Positions 34,456 through 49,400 of a stretch of DNA of 64,000 nucleotides are shown here, in pieces. The DNA lies in assembly GCF_021018805.1 (NCBI RefSeq), contig NC_086247.1, forward strand, positions 118,889,094 through 118,953,093. The letters are read 5' to 3'. Below the pieces are notes generated by a model, which was not told the origin of the DNA, ran no database searches, and saw only the letters and a list, made by a program, of their open reading frames with translations. The stretch comes from Prinia subflava (Eukaryota; Chordata; Aves; Passeriformes; Cisticolidae). Numbering within the stretch: position 1 is the first letter of the stretch; the number at the start of each line of letters is the position of its first letter. The position numbers were made by a program, and so were the translations under genes.

Positions 34456-37400
34456 GTAAATTGCTTTAAGTCATTACTTTTCCTTGCTTGGAGCACTCTG
34501 CACTCTGATTCTTGCACTTTCTGGTGATTGGGAACACAGCAGGAATAAAAACAAACTCCAAATAGCAGATCTCGGCAGAGGGATTTTTACATTGCAGACC
34601 TGCTCTGCCACACTCCAGGACATTTTGTTGCTTGGTCAGTTTTGCTTTTTGCTTTATAATTTCTGGTTTTAAACCCCTCCCTTCCCTTCCCCATGAGAAA
34701 TAATGGGCAAGATCCTCAGCTGTTCCAAAACGCTTTTTTTCCATTGGCCTCTGTGGTGCTGTGCTAATGCATGGATTTGGCCCGTTTAGATTATTACTTG
34801 CATGTCTGCATGTTTCTTTCTATTTTGGATGAGTTTAGGTATAATACAGCAAGGGAAAGAAAATTAATCTCAATGTATATCTGCTTCTATAAATAAAGCC
34901 CTGACCTCAATGAGTGCTGCTGGAGCCCGACTGGATGTTAGCAGAATAAACATCATCTGGCTTTGGCTATGACACTAACAAATACTCGGATGACTTACAT
35001 AGCAAACAAGAGTCCACTGCATGGAAAATCCCTGCTAGGCAAAGACAAAACAAATTAGTTGTCAGCTGAGCCAGGGCACTGGAAATCCCTCTTAATAGAT
35101 TTTACAGTTTCAGCAGCAAGACTTTCCTTCAGTCACGTTCTGTGCAAAGGAAGGGGAAGCTGGCGAGAGCTCTGACTCCATCTTCTTTGAGGAACTTTGA
35201 CCAATTTGTGGCAAATTGCTGTCTCCCACCTTCTGTCTGTTATTCTGTATCAATACAGATGCTTCTAACTAATATCCTTCAGTGTCAAATCTGAAATGGT
35301 TCAACTGGGGTTGGTAGGTCAGGGCCTGCTATACCTATAGATCCTCCCCGTGGCTTTCATTGTGATCAAAGGGGTGCATATTTTCAGTCTGTACATAAAA
35401 TCAACCCTAGATGTGGACTTAAAGGCACACAGCCTTTCTTGCTCTCAAATCCCTCTGCTGCACCCATGGAGCCAGATGGTTTACACTCAAGCTCTCTAAG
35501 ATGCTAAAAAGCCTTTAAGTTTGTTACCATTTTTTTTTGATCAGGCTGTGATTTTTCCATTATGTTGAGGTTAGGTAACGGTGAGGTTCAGAAATCACCA
35601 GGATTTATTTTCCCTGATATACTCCAAATTGTTTTACATTAACGTCAGACCTCAAAATTTGTTTTGAAGAACTTTGTTTCTTTGACATTTGTAGATGCCA
35701 CACAGGCAAACAAGAATGTGATGTTTCTGTCGCCTTCTCCTGTGGTGCACACTTGTGTGTCTACAGAAGACATTTGAGCTGTCCTGTTAAGAAATAACAG
35801 CTCAACAAATAACCTGCCCCTAAGAAGAGGGAAGACTTGTCATCTCTACTGAAACCATAGTAGAAGAGGTAAACATGAAGGAAAATGCCAGAGCCCCCTC
35901 TTTGTAGGAGAGCACTTTCCACAGGGCAGTCCTGGGGTCTTGTCTGCAAAGACCCCATTGGGCAGATCCCCACCCCACAGTCTGCTCCATGGCAAAGTCC
36001 CACACTGTTCTTCTGGCCAAGACACTGAAAATCACCTTTATACCCATCAAGCTCTTAGTGAGGCTCCTACCATGTATGTATTGTCAATGTTTGCTTGATA
36101 ATATGTGGAAAAAGTTGGCCAAAAATTCTGTCATAATCCCACAGCCACAGGGCCGGATTAAGAGACATACCTGTGTGTCATTATTATTTGCTAATCAGGG
36201 CTATTCAGTATTAAAAAATATGTAATAAGGGATTCCTTTAGTGCTTTGGTTGCATCTGCGCTTTAAGAAACTTCTAAGAAAAAAGCAGTAAGTTCTGATT
36301 TTTCTGGTAGAAATCTGACAGTGGGCACAGAAGATGAATAAATTCCATTTACACTGAAGTGAATTAATTCCAGTTAGATTCTCAGTTATTTTAGTGATTT
36401 CTCAAATATTCTCTGACTGTCAGCTGGGTCAATTATTTGTGTTTGGCACCAGGATGCAATTTCACATTTAAAGAATGAATTTCAGCACTGCACTTTTGAA
36501 TTCTGAAACTAATCCCATTTAGCAGAAAGGATGTTCTTAAGCAATCACTTATCTTTCCTGTAGCTGGGAAAAAACATTTGGGTATCTTCCAGGTATGGCT
36601 GAAAACTTCTGGCCCAAAATTACTTTTATTTCTGCCCTCGCACATCTTTGCATAGCAACAGGTCACAAATGAAAAGGCTCACAGGTCACAAAGCAGTAAC
36701 TAGAATGCAAAGGGGAAAGAGCCTGTAGGGTGGAAAAGTGTTCATACAATAATCGGGCAAAGAAGAAGAATCTGGATCTTTGCTTTCTGCCATCACCTCA
36801 GAGTCCCATCAGCCTCAAGCAACAGTGCATCCTTGATTCTAGAAGTATTTTGAGTGTCATGTCAGCTCAAAGGGTTGAGTCTCATGGTGCTGAAGCATCA
36901 GTTCTGGAGAAAATGTTCCAGGGAATAATATTACAACATATTATGACAGCATGTGGCTGTGGTTCCCCATGGCAGTGAAGACCCCCAGGATGGGTAGCTC
37001 AGCCCCTGGAGACAGAAGGTTATTTTCAGAGTAACCTGTCATATCCCACCCTTACACCACTTGTGTTTGTGGTGTCATTTACATCTATTTTTCAGAGCTC
37101 TGCCCTCCTGAGGTTCCTGAACTGCTGCACTCACATGATGAAGGCATGAGTTCTGTAGTCATTTTTAGTAGGGCTACATGAACCAGTCTGCACCTTGTAA
37201 GAACCAGCCCGAAGGAAGCCACCTTCCAAATTCAGGTAGTAGAAAGACTCTCTTCCTCTCCTTCTCATTCCTTCTCTCCTCCCCTTTACTGCTTATCCAG
37301 GCCTGAGGTTTCACAGAGACAAGGGACAATATTTAAATTACCAGAAACATCCAAAGAAAAAGAACTGCATCTCAGTGTTTCTTCTGGCCTTTTATGCATG

Positions 37401-40400
37401 CCACAAGGGCATCCCTTGATTTAACTGACCCCTAGAGTCAATACGGATTCATAGTCCTTTGGAAATATCAGGGTGGGTCAGTTTAAAAGAACTCAACGGT
37501 GTATCAGAGCGCTATTGGCAGTATTCCTCACACTTTCTTTGCCTCTGTCCTATTCTTTTCCTGAAGAAAATGAACATTATATCTCACTGGGCATTAGTTT
37601 AATCCTCTTTGAGTCAGGAAGGTGTAATATTTGCAACCAGACTTCATGTGGCAGAGCTGCAGAAAAGAATTGGGTTTTCTTGTGGACTGTCACTGCTGGA
37701 GCCATGGTGATGGGCAAGGTGGGCTGGGAAGAGGAGCTGTGTGGGGTGACAGCCGTGGCTGGGCAGCACGGGGAAGGGACCTTGGCAGCCAGTGTGGTGC
37801 TGTGCTGTGGGGAGAGGGCATTGTGCACCTTTGAGAGAAACAGCAGGAGGGGAAGGACACACAAACAAGGGTGATTCCTGACATTGAGGGAAGTGGCATC
37901 AGGGCTGTCTTTCTGTAAAAGGAATATCTGACCCCATCATCAGGGTCTGGTTCTCTGCAGAACCCTAAGTATTTTCATAATGGACAGCAAAGATGTCAGG
38001 TGGATGTATTTTGTTTCTAAAAAGAGTAACTGTAAATATTTATTTATGTAAAATAACACGAGAATGACTTACCAGAGCGTTTGCAGGAGAAGGAGAGTTG
38101 CAGTAAGAATTTAAAACAAGATGAAAAGTAAAAGCTTGAAGACTCTTAAAAGGCAGCAGCCAGAGCCTGTGGGGAAAATTGCCCAGAGTGACCAGCAAAC
38201 AAAAATGTCAGACCAGGGAAGGAAGCCTGGCTCTACTCTGTAAAGCCAGCATGGGCCAAGGAGGTACTGAGCATCCTGGTACCATTGGTTAGTGGGTTTC
38301 TCATGGATCAAACATAAGCAGGAAAGCTGTGTTTAGATTAAAATTCCTGATGAATGAGCCACAGGCAAAGGCCACATCTTCATTAGAAGGAAAGTATCAT
38401 TGGCCATGAGAGGGCAGTCACCTAGCTGTGGAGCTGAGTAGCCAAAGGTCTTGGGGCAGGATGTTGGAGAGGTTTTGTTTGTGATTCATACAAACCTGAA
38501 AGGGACCCACAATATTCTTTCAGTAGATTCTCTGTTCAGCTTCAGAGAACAGAGTAATCTTGGGACTGGCTATTCTAAATTGATAGCCCAAATGGCTAGT
38601 TGGAAAGATAAGCCAAAAGAAGGAAGGCATAGTGGCTACCCTTCTAAGCTGATAAAGACAGTTTCTGAGCAGCCTATGGGGAAAGGCTTGGACTGGTAAC
38701 AAATTAACAGCCTAGTATGGTGTGGTTACTGTTTCTTCAAGTAAATGGGTCTCTAAATATGCAGAGTTAAAAAACCAACCTGATTTGACTTTATCTGTGT
38801 ATCCTCCCCTGGTAGATATGACCTGTGAAAATCCCAGACTGGGCATCCTGCTCAGGTCAATGCAGATGATAGTCAGAAAAGAAATCACTTTAGGACCCAC
38901 AGACCTCCTCTGGTGGTGTATGCTGCAACACCTGTGCTGGGTAAGGTGAGAGCAGAGCAGCCACTCTGGTGCACAGCCTGTCCGTGACTCCTGCATCCAC
39001 CTTCTCATCAGCAGAGGGAACACTGATGTCATCCACAGCAGCCAAGATCCCCAGAGATGCTCTGAAATTCACACTAAACAGTGAGCAGGAGCCCACTTGA
39101 TCCTGTGGGTAAGGGACAAGAAAAGGACACTAGAGGCAATTCAGGAGGCTGGGTAAATGCAGCAGTAAATAAATATCAGAAGAGGACATAGCCTCTCATG
39201 AGGAAGCTGGAACCTGTTTGGAGCAAGGCTTCTTAAGTACAGATCTGGTCTTGCATGCAGGAGAGGAAAGAGGCTTCTGATGTGTTTATGGCATTACTGG
39301 TTGACAAAGTTCTTGTCTTGTCAAAAAAGGCTCCGTGATAATGCAGTTGAAGGGAAAAGGCTCAGTGAAATGCTGTAGAAGTTGAATATCATGACATTCA
39401 CTTGTTGGGTGGTGGAGAAGTCCTCCAGCTGCCAGGGACAGAGGTCAGTACAGGAGCTGAGGCAGTGCTGGCTTGGCTTCCCAGCAAAGGAAGCAGTAAC
39501 TGATCTGGAGGTTTCTCTATAACCCATGAATGCTTCCGACAGGCAGCACTTCCCAAATGGGAACCTCAGCTGAAAGTGATCTGCAGCTGACATGGAGACC
39601 CAGCTGGTCCAAGCTTGTCCAAGCTGTGCCACTGCCATGAATGAGGATAACACTGTCTGCAGCATGCTGGTGGATGTTGAATTTTTGTTATGAGCAGACT
39701 GAAAGGCGGAGGCTTAAATTCAAGCATAGCAATGCAAGCTGTTTCAAAATCAGGTGTTTTCACTGAAAGGATAGAAGCTCCACCAACAAGTGATCCAAAG
39801 TGCTGCAAAATCAGCTTAGTCCCTGTGTAGTTGTGGACAGATGGTGCTTGTAGGCCTCTGCCTTTAGTACAGAAAGCTCATTTGTGGGTCTGTCAATATT
39901 ACCAAACCCCTGCACTGGAGGGGAACAGTCTGTGACTTCAGATTTCAGCCTCCTTGCATTTGACAATCTGTTTCCTGTCAGACACTGGGGCTTCCCATGG
40001 GCAGGCCATTGGCACAGAAGCACCAGCAGTGTGACTGCAGCAAAAGAAACTGCTAATCTTAGTTAAAACCATAGCAAAGTTGTGTTGAGACAGGAGGACG
40101 TTTTTGTCACAATAGACCCTGTATCCCTGCAGTCTTTAACTCCTGGTGCTAGGATGGTGTGTGGCTGCAGAATCAGCTGTGGTGCAGCACAGCACTCAGC
40201 CAGGACACAGCTGAGAGATCTGTCTTGTGCTGCAGCCTAGAAGGTAGAAAAGAACAGGGCAAGGTCTTCAAATCTAGGGGGAATTGTTTGAGAAAGATCA
40301 GAAATAAACAAAGAGGAAAAAATCTCTACAGGAATTAACAGGTGTTCTACACATACAGATGTTCTATTTCTTCTCTTCTCCTCTCCAAGGAATCATCCCT

Positions 40401-43400
40401 TTAATGGAAAGGAAGTTGTGGGGACTCTTTCTGCAGTCACACAGCTGTGATGGTAAAGGAGCATTGGGAAGACGAGTGTAGAAAAAACACAGAGGGGAAC
40501 TGAGACGTGGGGAAGAGGTTACCATTTTCCTCAGGAACTAGCAAGAGGGCATGGATAAATGTAGGCTTCTGGGGAATGCACACAAGTAAAGGCAGTGCTA
40601 CAATTTCAATTTTCTTCTACCCAGGGAAGTGATTACAGGGTATTTTTATCAGCTCCTTGAAATGACAAAGTTAATATTTTTTTTTACAATACAAAGTCAA
40701 TATATAGTTGGGTTTTTGGTCAAAGCCAAGAGAATACAGTTGGCTGGCCTGCAAATCTGTTGCAGCAAGGGAATAATGAGGAATTAATCTAAAGCTGATG
40801 GCAACAAACTTTCAAAGAGGAATTGAGAGGCTTTTCTCTGAAGTCTTTTTGAGCACACAGCAACACCCACAGTGGCATAGGGATTGTCTGGGACTGTCTG
40901 AGCATATGGTGGAGCAACATCAAAGTCAAGTACATGTTTGATCTATGCCAGCACTGACAGATTATGATCTTGCAGTTGCAGAAGGGTGGAACTGGTGTCT
41001 CAGCTTTGTTGCTACTGACCTTACACAAAGTGGGAGAGGACTGTGTGGCAGTGAATGACATGCAGAAGTCTTTCAGAGCTGACACAGCAGCCATCCTGCT
41101 TTAATCTTTAGGGCTTCAGGCTCTTCTACAGATTAGGGTAAATTCTTGGGCTTTAATACTCTGAGTATTTATACCATTGCTCTGGTGTGGTGAGCAGTTG
41201 AGTTTTATTATATGGTTCATAAAATGATTGAGATGAGATACTGTGATTCAGCAGATTGGAAATCTGTTTCTAGTACTGTAAATGAGTTCTCCCTGGACTT
41301 GCTTAACTTCTCTGTGCCTCAGTTTCTCATGCACTGATGGGAAGTGCATAGAATTGTCCACATTGTTTAGCTGTGTCTAGAGCTCTGCAGCTGTATAAGT
41401 GAATGGCAATAGAAGGAAAATTACATGGAATAGCCCTGTCATGGTTCTTGGGATTTATAAGACATGGGTTTATTTTACAAACCCTTTTTATAAGCCACTG
41501 AAGTGTTACACCCATTAGATTTTACTGGGATTTTTCATTGTTTTGTGAAACAGAATGCAGAGCCAACACAAGCAAATCCTCCTCTCTCTCTCTGCCTGCA
41601 CAGATCTCAGAATTTTCCTTCCACAATCAGTCAGAGAGAACAGTGTATAACCTTCTGGCATACCTGTTGTCCTCATGCATGCACATGCATACAGATAAAA
41701 TATCTGAAATGTTTACATACAGGGAGTAAAAGGCTTTTCCTTTGCTTAAAAATCCCACGGGCCCCTTTGCTTTGCCGTGTCTGCATCTTGCCGTGTCTGC
41801 AGTGTTTTCTGGGGCTGAGCTCAGAGATGCAGCCACCCCTCACTCCCCAGCCAGGCTGCCACAGCTGCTGAGAGACGTGGGCTAAATGTTAGGCAGGGAG
41901 GGAGGACAGAGTGTCCTTGCTCCTGTGGCCAGGTGAATATCCAGACCCGCCGTCCAGGCAGAGTGCCAGGGATCACGCTATTGTCAAGCTTTGGGAACAC
42001 TGGCTGATTTTTAAATACAGTTATTTAATTTTTAAATTTATTTATGACGTTTTCTGAGTGTGCATCAGCTGGTAAAGTACTGCTGCCACAGCCTGTGGTT
42101 CTTCAGAGATTAAAAATGGAGCACTTTCAGATTTTTATGATATTTTCTTGACTGTGCTAGGTTAACCTGTAGAACTTACTGGTCTTTTCCAGCCTAAAGG
42201 ATGCTATGATTCTATTAAAAGAACTTGCAGGGCTTCATCTGGATTTTTTAATTTTCTAAAATTAATTGAAATAATTTCTGATCTGCTTTGTTCTGGTTCT
42301 TAAAGAGTCTGAAGTCCATCTTAAGCAAAAGAAAACTAGTAGGGGGGACAGGGAGAGCTGCAGCTCTGTGTCTCATCTTGTAACTCCCACAGGGATTTCG
42401 TGGGTCACCACCTCCTCTACACAGACACCATTACCTAAGCTTGATATATTTCTTTGGCATATTTAATGTGGCTTATAGGAAAGGATATATTTAGGCCATC
42501 AACTATAAGGTCCAAGTTCAAAAATGTACTGAGAGATGCAGACAATTTGCTGACTTGACTGTTCAACCCAGCTCCAAACACAAGCTGTATTCTCATCTCT
42601 GCTTATATGTCCTTAAAGCACACTTTGGGTCAAAAAGTTTCATAAAACACACTTTGAAGAAGCATATATTGGTAATGCTGGCAGTTATCTTTGCTGTTTT
42701 GAAGGCAAGCTTAATACCTGCACCTGCTCTGTGAATAAAGGCACCTTTAAGAAGCTCCGTAACTTCCCTAATTTAAGAGGAAAATGTGCCCTGGTGCTTG
42801 CAGGAGATGTACAGACTGGAGCTGGGTGGCTGCAGCCTGCGGCGCCCTGCTGTCCTTGCAGGGAGGCTGAGAGGAGCCTGAATGAATGACAACAAAGCAG
42901 ATGAAAGGCTCAGTTTCAGCTGGACAAGCCCACATTCATTAAGAAGCTGGTCTGCCCAGCTCGTTTATTATTAATTCTGAGTGCTATCCCAGTGGGGGAA
43001 GCATCTGTGAGGGGTGTCAGCCGTCAGAGGCTCCATCCAGCAGAGCCCTGCCTGTCACAAGCTGGGCAAGCCACCAGCCCTGCTGCCAGGGTGAGAGGAC
43101 TCTGGATAACAGCTCAGCTTCCCGTCAGGGCCTGCTGGATCAGTGTGGTCACAAATAGGAAGGGAAACACATGTTAAGTATCCTTCTCCTTTCTTGTCCT
43201 TTCCTCCTGGCGTTCAGCCTACAGCTTTGTGATTTGAGGATGAAAGTCACTTTCATGGTTTATTTATGATTTTTTCGATGAAATCCTGACTTGAATCCAG
43301 GGCAGAATATCTCTGGTATTTCTGTTGCAACTGTGGGGCTGAAGATTCCTCTAGGATCTGCCTTAGGAGGCCTCATAGACCACATATGAGCCCCATTCCA

Positions 43401-46400
43401 GGGGACTCAGTCTGGGTGAAGGCTTCTCTCTGGCTCTGCCTGGTACCATCTTGAATTAGAGTTCCCAAATTCCAGCCATGGTCACAAGAAGTCTGAGGGA
43501 ACAAAAAGAAACATCACACTTTATCTAAAGTATGTTGTGTTCTGAAGCTACCATTGGCAGTATACCCACAGATTCATAAAGTCACTTTCTTGAACTGCAT
43601 TAACTTGTAGCCTTGACTGTAAAAATAACCTGAGAATGTAAATAAGTTCTGTTCCAAAGGTGACTATTTTAATTTTTTTGTTCTTTGAAAACAACTTCTT
43701 CTTGGACAAGTCCTAAAAGGATTTTTTCATTTTGTCTTTTTTTTTTTATTGAATATGTTCTTTGGAATTGAAGTTGTTGAAAGAGCAGCTTCTGTATGAG
43801 ACATGTAAATGCATGCTCTGTGTAGGCAGGGTCTTCATATTTCACAGAAAACCGTGACAGTCCTATTCTTGGGCTGAGATTTTTTCCACTGATGGGGACT
43901 GGAGTATTCTGAAGCTGTGTTTAGCAAACAAAGCTAACCTGGAGCCTAAAAATATGCACTGCATTTGCAGGGAGCCTGTAAGGCTGCCAAGGTAACCCTT
44001 TTGTGGTATAAATCAAGGCAATACTGTAATGGTTGTACATCTTGGACCTATTGCAGTTGCTGACAAAATCCATACCAAAGAAATGTGATGCTTACTGGAA
44101 GATCAGATTATAGCAGTCATACCTGCAGCCCCTTTGTGAATCATCCATTTTTTTTGCTCCTGCTGTCATATCACCTGTCATACCTGAGTGGGGAAGGTTC
44201 TTGGATCTAGAATCAGTCTTTACTTAAATACTTGCTTGACAAATGCACCTTCCAGAGCACAGCCAAAGTTATTGATGGAGCCCCTGAAATATTAACTACC
44301 CAAGTCATTAATTGATAATGATTAATTGATAATTGATACCTGTCCTATATAGCAGTATCTTTACTATTAATGGTATATAATTACTTGGTATATAATAATA
44401 GTGTCTATTAGAATTCAGTATCTATCTATAGTAATAGCATCTATTAGTAATAGTATCTAATAATACCCATAGTAATAATATCTATTACTGTTACTGGTGG
44501 TTCAATTTTGCTTGTCTCCACATTGAGATCAGTACATGCTCTCACTGTTCATGCCAGCAAAGCCAGAGTGGGCTTCAACAGTGTTACAGTAGCATAAGGT
44601 GATAAACACTGAAATCAGGGGCTGTTTTTTTACCATCTTGGTCAGGTATAGTTTTTCTCAATGAAGACGTTCCACGGATTTTCAGGATTTTCTTCTAAAA
44701 AAGAGAATCCAAATTTTTTATAACCCAGGTTGGGAATTTACTCATGAGGACGTGATAAGTATCATATTAGAACTATAACTGTACATCTATATTTAATCGT
44801 ATATTTGCAAAATATTTAAAGAACAACACTTTTTTTTTGAAGCAGTAGTACAACTGCAGCAATGTCAACCTTTTTCTGTAGAAAAGGGGTTGCTGGTAGT
44901 GAACTCTTAGCAACTAAGCCATGTCAGGCTAGTTTTGATATCCTTATTCTTGTTGAATGATGATAATCTTACTGAAATTTTACCTAGACTGTGAAACAAG
45001 GTGATACTAAGAAAGATTATATTGGAATGTGGCCTAAAGTAATAATCACACTTTAAAAGCTGTTAAATTATAAGCTGTCCATTACCTTAATACTGGGCTA
45101 TTTTGTCCCAATGCAGTATGTTCAAATGCAGTCCTGAAACTCAGACAGCCATAGATGTTGCGTGTTAAAAATTGACAAACTTGTTTACAGCTACATAAGA
45201 ATGACTGAGTTCAGGTTAAGCCAATATAAAACTTAACTCTTCATATCTTTGTATTTTAGTACTTGTAAGTGCTGGAGACAGGTGACTCATACTTCTGTTA
45301 CTTTTTAAAGGACATTGGCATTTTCAGTACATATTTAAAGCTTTAAATTAAACAATATACCTTTTTTTAGTAAATCTTCTGCCTTTCTCATAAGTTTTTG
45401 ACTGAGTTTCAGACTTGTGAAGAAAATCACCATTATGCTAAGAAAATATCTCCATTATGGACCCTTCCAGAATTCAATTGATTCAGGTCTCAAAGGTATC
45501 ATCAAAAATAGTATTTTAACAGAGAAAAAAAATCTGGATGACATGATTACCTCTGAATGCTGCTGAATCCCACTCCTCTGGGCAGCTCTTTTCTGTGCAT
45601 CAGGACTGAGGAAATGCTGTCCCCATTAAGATGGGATGGTGGAACTGAGGTAATATATTTTCTGAGACATTTGAAAAACTCGAAGTAATTTTGTTCTTCT
45701 CTTACCTTGAGATGTGACTAATATCCAGCTGCAATTGATTTGCACACAAATCTAGCAATTTCATCGGGTTTGTCTTCCCAGAAACTTAATTTAGAGATTT
45801 TCTATTAATACCAGATACTTCACCATAGGCTTTTCTTCTTGGCTCCCTGCCACCCTTCAGTTCACACACACCCCTTCCAGCTGCCACTAGCTAGAGGAAG
45901 AAACCAACAGACATAAATAAATATTTGCTATCCTAAGCAAAACCTTTGAAGAAGGCTCTCACTCTGATCAGAGATGTATTTTCCAAGAAGTAAATAAGAT
46001 TCAGTGAAAAAAAATACAGTGTATAAATGCTCCACATTAATATCTTCCTTTGTGAATTTTGGTCACAATTTCTTATATTTTGATGGAAGTTTACAACTTA
46101 GAAAACATTAAATACACTGCCAAACACAAGTGAGGTCCTGTCTTACTAGTGTGTTAGTGACAAAGCTATCAGCTAAGTTTGGGTTGTGGGGTATTTATTC
46201 TTAGGGATGATGCACAAATCAGAAATACAACAACCTGGTTGCAGTTCCAGAGGAAATACAAGTAAATGTGTTGTGGAACAGCTTTGCACTTCCCACTTAC
46301 CACAGAAGTTCCCAAAGTGATTCAGTTCACAGGGAGGGTGATGGCCAATAGCACTGAGTTCTTTCCTGGTGGCAAGTGGGCTGCTGCAGGGACCAGAAGA

Positions 46401-49400
46401 TGCTATCTGCAACAGACTCTTGGAACAGAGGGTAGAGAAAACAATTAATGTTTGATTCCTTTTCTAATGTCACCTATCTGGAATTTCTAAGGTTCTGCCT
46501 GTGTCAGAGCCACATTTAGAGCTTAAAACTCTGCACAGCCTTCAGCACTACAAGGAACTTGGAGACTTAAGGGTCCACCAGGTTTCTTAAATCCCTGCTT
46601 GGATTACAGCATTGTAATCAATGCATACAGGATGTAGGACAATATTGTCAAATGGCAACTTCTCTTACTCTGTAAGAAGTGATTGTGCTGTTCAAGACAA
46701 CAGATGAGTGTTTGTGTTGAACAGATCTCCCTTGTTTGGAAGAGAAGAAGCAGCTCAACTGCAGAGCGTGCTGCCTCCTTGGCCCTCCTCCACCACCCCT
46801 CTTCCCACCACCGTACTTCAGGCACAGCTGGAGCACTGTAAGTGTGGCTTTTACTTCTTTTACATGAATTTTAATGACAAAGAATGACATCCTCTCAAGC
46901 ACTGCTCCATGGTGTCACTCAGCAAACCTGCCTGGTTGTGCTGATGTGGCTCTGTGAGGAAAACCACTCAGCATCCCAGACTGGGGCTTGAGGTAAATAG
47001 CAAATAGATCAAAGAATGAAACGAGGCTGGATTTTTTCCTGCAGTTAATTCAATTAACTTAAAGTGTTTTCCTTACTCTACTTTGAAACCTTCTTAGACT
47101 AAGGCAATCCTGGACCAGAGGAAATGGCAGTGCTCTAAAGCAGTAAGGACAGAAAGGCAAATTTCCATCCTGCACAGTGATTTCTGGGTATATGTATATG
47201 TCCTGTTCTGCATCACATTTGCCTTACCTAGTAGGTGAGATGAAGGTTCTGAAATGCTCCTGTAGAATCTCTTCCCCACCATTTCATTCTGCAGAAGCAC
47301 ATACGTGTTTGAGATGCTGGCATGCAGCTTTCACTCACCCACCTATGCTCAAACCTGCCAGGTGTGACATGTGTCCATGCACACACACTGACATCTGCAT
47401 GTGCAGGACACAGTGGGAATATGACACAGCAATTTGCCCAAGTACTCTTACTACAGGTTCTGCTACCTACGACATATTCTCCATCCCAGCATAAAGAATT
47501 TTCCTACCTACTCAGTAACTCCTATTCCTTAATTTTAATATTCATTTACCGTATACAAACATTGCAATTATTGCTAGTGTTCTGTAAATAATGATTAGTA
47601 AGATGTCAGGCAAGAGGTAACCCAAGAAAAAGTAGTGTATAATCCTGCATTGCCTTCTGATTGATCAGGATTGAACTCAGGGTGCTGTTCCCTCAGGACC
47701 AAAATATACTTGCCTTTGCCTTCCTTGTCACCTCCCCTGCCTTGATTTTCACAGAAAGGAGATCCAAAGGCAGGATCTCTTTAGGAATGTTGGGTACTCC
47801 TTCGGCAAGAATGAGACTGGGACCAGGGTCCCCAAGATTCCTGCAAGCATCTTAGAGAGTAATCTGAGCCTAAAATCACCCTTCACACCATCTCTCCATA
47901 AAAACATGGTACGAAAATAAGCAGTTACAAGCAGAGTGGGAGCCATGTGAATTAAACTATGAGGGGTTTGTTCTTTGGAGCTTTAATGGAAAATGGCCTT
48001 TCTCTTGGAAGCTGAAGATCAGTTGTTTTAATGCAGTGTTTCTGGCTCAGTGTTCATCTGTGTTTCCAGGGGATGTCAGTTTTGCCACAGGACATAAATA
48101 AGGCATTTCACTCATGAAAGCTTAATATTGAAGTCAAAAGATCAGATATTCACTGACCATTGAAGGCACTGGCTCTGATCTGCAGTGAATGAATGCCCCA
48201 GGGTTAGTATCTTCTGGAGCGAAGTTCATGCTGCCTGTGCCCTCCCTGAGTGAAGTCTCTATTATTAGAGTCAGGATGCTAATCCTGGAGAGGAGCTGCT
48301 GCTGGCAAAGGGGGACAGAGAGGGCAGGGTCAGGTCCAAGAATAGGCCAGGGTCCCACGCTGGCTCAGAGGGGCAGCCTGGCTGCGTGCCTCTGTGAGAG
48401 GAGGAGGAGGAGGAAGAGGAGGAGGGGAAGGAAGCATAGGGCAGGAGGGGCTATGCTGAAGTGCTAATGTTCAAGCATCCATGAAGATAACCTGTGACAA
48501 GACCCAGATGTCTCCCAAAGGGAGCAAATAAACTCTTTTGAGGCTGTAGTGTATGGTGGCTGGGTTTTTATGCATTTCTCCAACAGGCTATGTGTTGCTG
48601 CATGTTCACTCGTATGTTTGATGTTTCACAGAAGCTGGATATGGAAGAGTTGTGTCATGAGCTCAAGATAATACAGGCATCCTCTCTGCCCGAATCACAC
48701 TGTTCTGCAGGGCCTCCTGGCCCCCAGGTGAGTGATGCATGTGTGATGAAACTACATCGGTCTCTCACTTGCTCCAAAGTCCTTACAAAGCTGTGAAATG
48801 TGAAAAAGCTTTTTACCACTCAATAAGCATGCCAAGCTCTGGCTTAATTTCATTTGACATGACTTTGCATAAATCATGTAGGCTTTTTACCCTATGTTCT
48901 CATCCCTGCCTTACACGCTTCATTCTGTTTCAAGTTCACCCTTCATTTTTGTGGGGTTTTACAGTGGGTAGCACACATTGAAAATCACAGATGTGTCACT
49001 TCCTTCCTTCCTTGTCAGTTTTTTCTTTGCTTTAGGCTCTGTTCATAATCACAATCATAAATGCATATTCATATCCCTATCTATAGGTTACCCAATCAGC
49101 TAAAGACACAATTCTAAAGTATCCCTTCTACACCAATCTAAACCTGATTCTGAAAGTGCGTAAAACTACAAAAAACTATGAAGGATAGTATCAAACCTTA
49201 CACAAAACCTACACATATAGCATATCTATTAACATAAAAGGTTCTGTCTCATTCACATAAAGATTGTACCTGTTCTATCTCGTACTGTGAGCAATGTTCA
49301 ACTTTGTTTTTGTTATATCTAAAGCTAAATTACCAGGCCTTAGGTCTCTGGGCCTTGTGCTGGCTGACAGGTCCTTAAGGCACTTAGAATATTTTTACTT

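Larger units (their letters stand above)
34456..46724 (+). other. COLQ intron 1
   Basis: A 12.3-kb intron. It contains a CR1 tail at 42155-42218, an AT-rich degenerate repeat at 44330-44505, and a run of unassigned minus-strand open frames at 38712-41094. Mammalian COLQ has an alternative downstream first exon (ColQ-1a); I could not identify an equivalent here. Confidence 0.7.
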
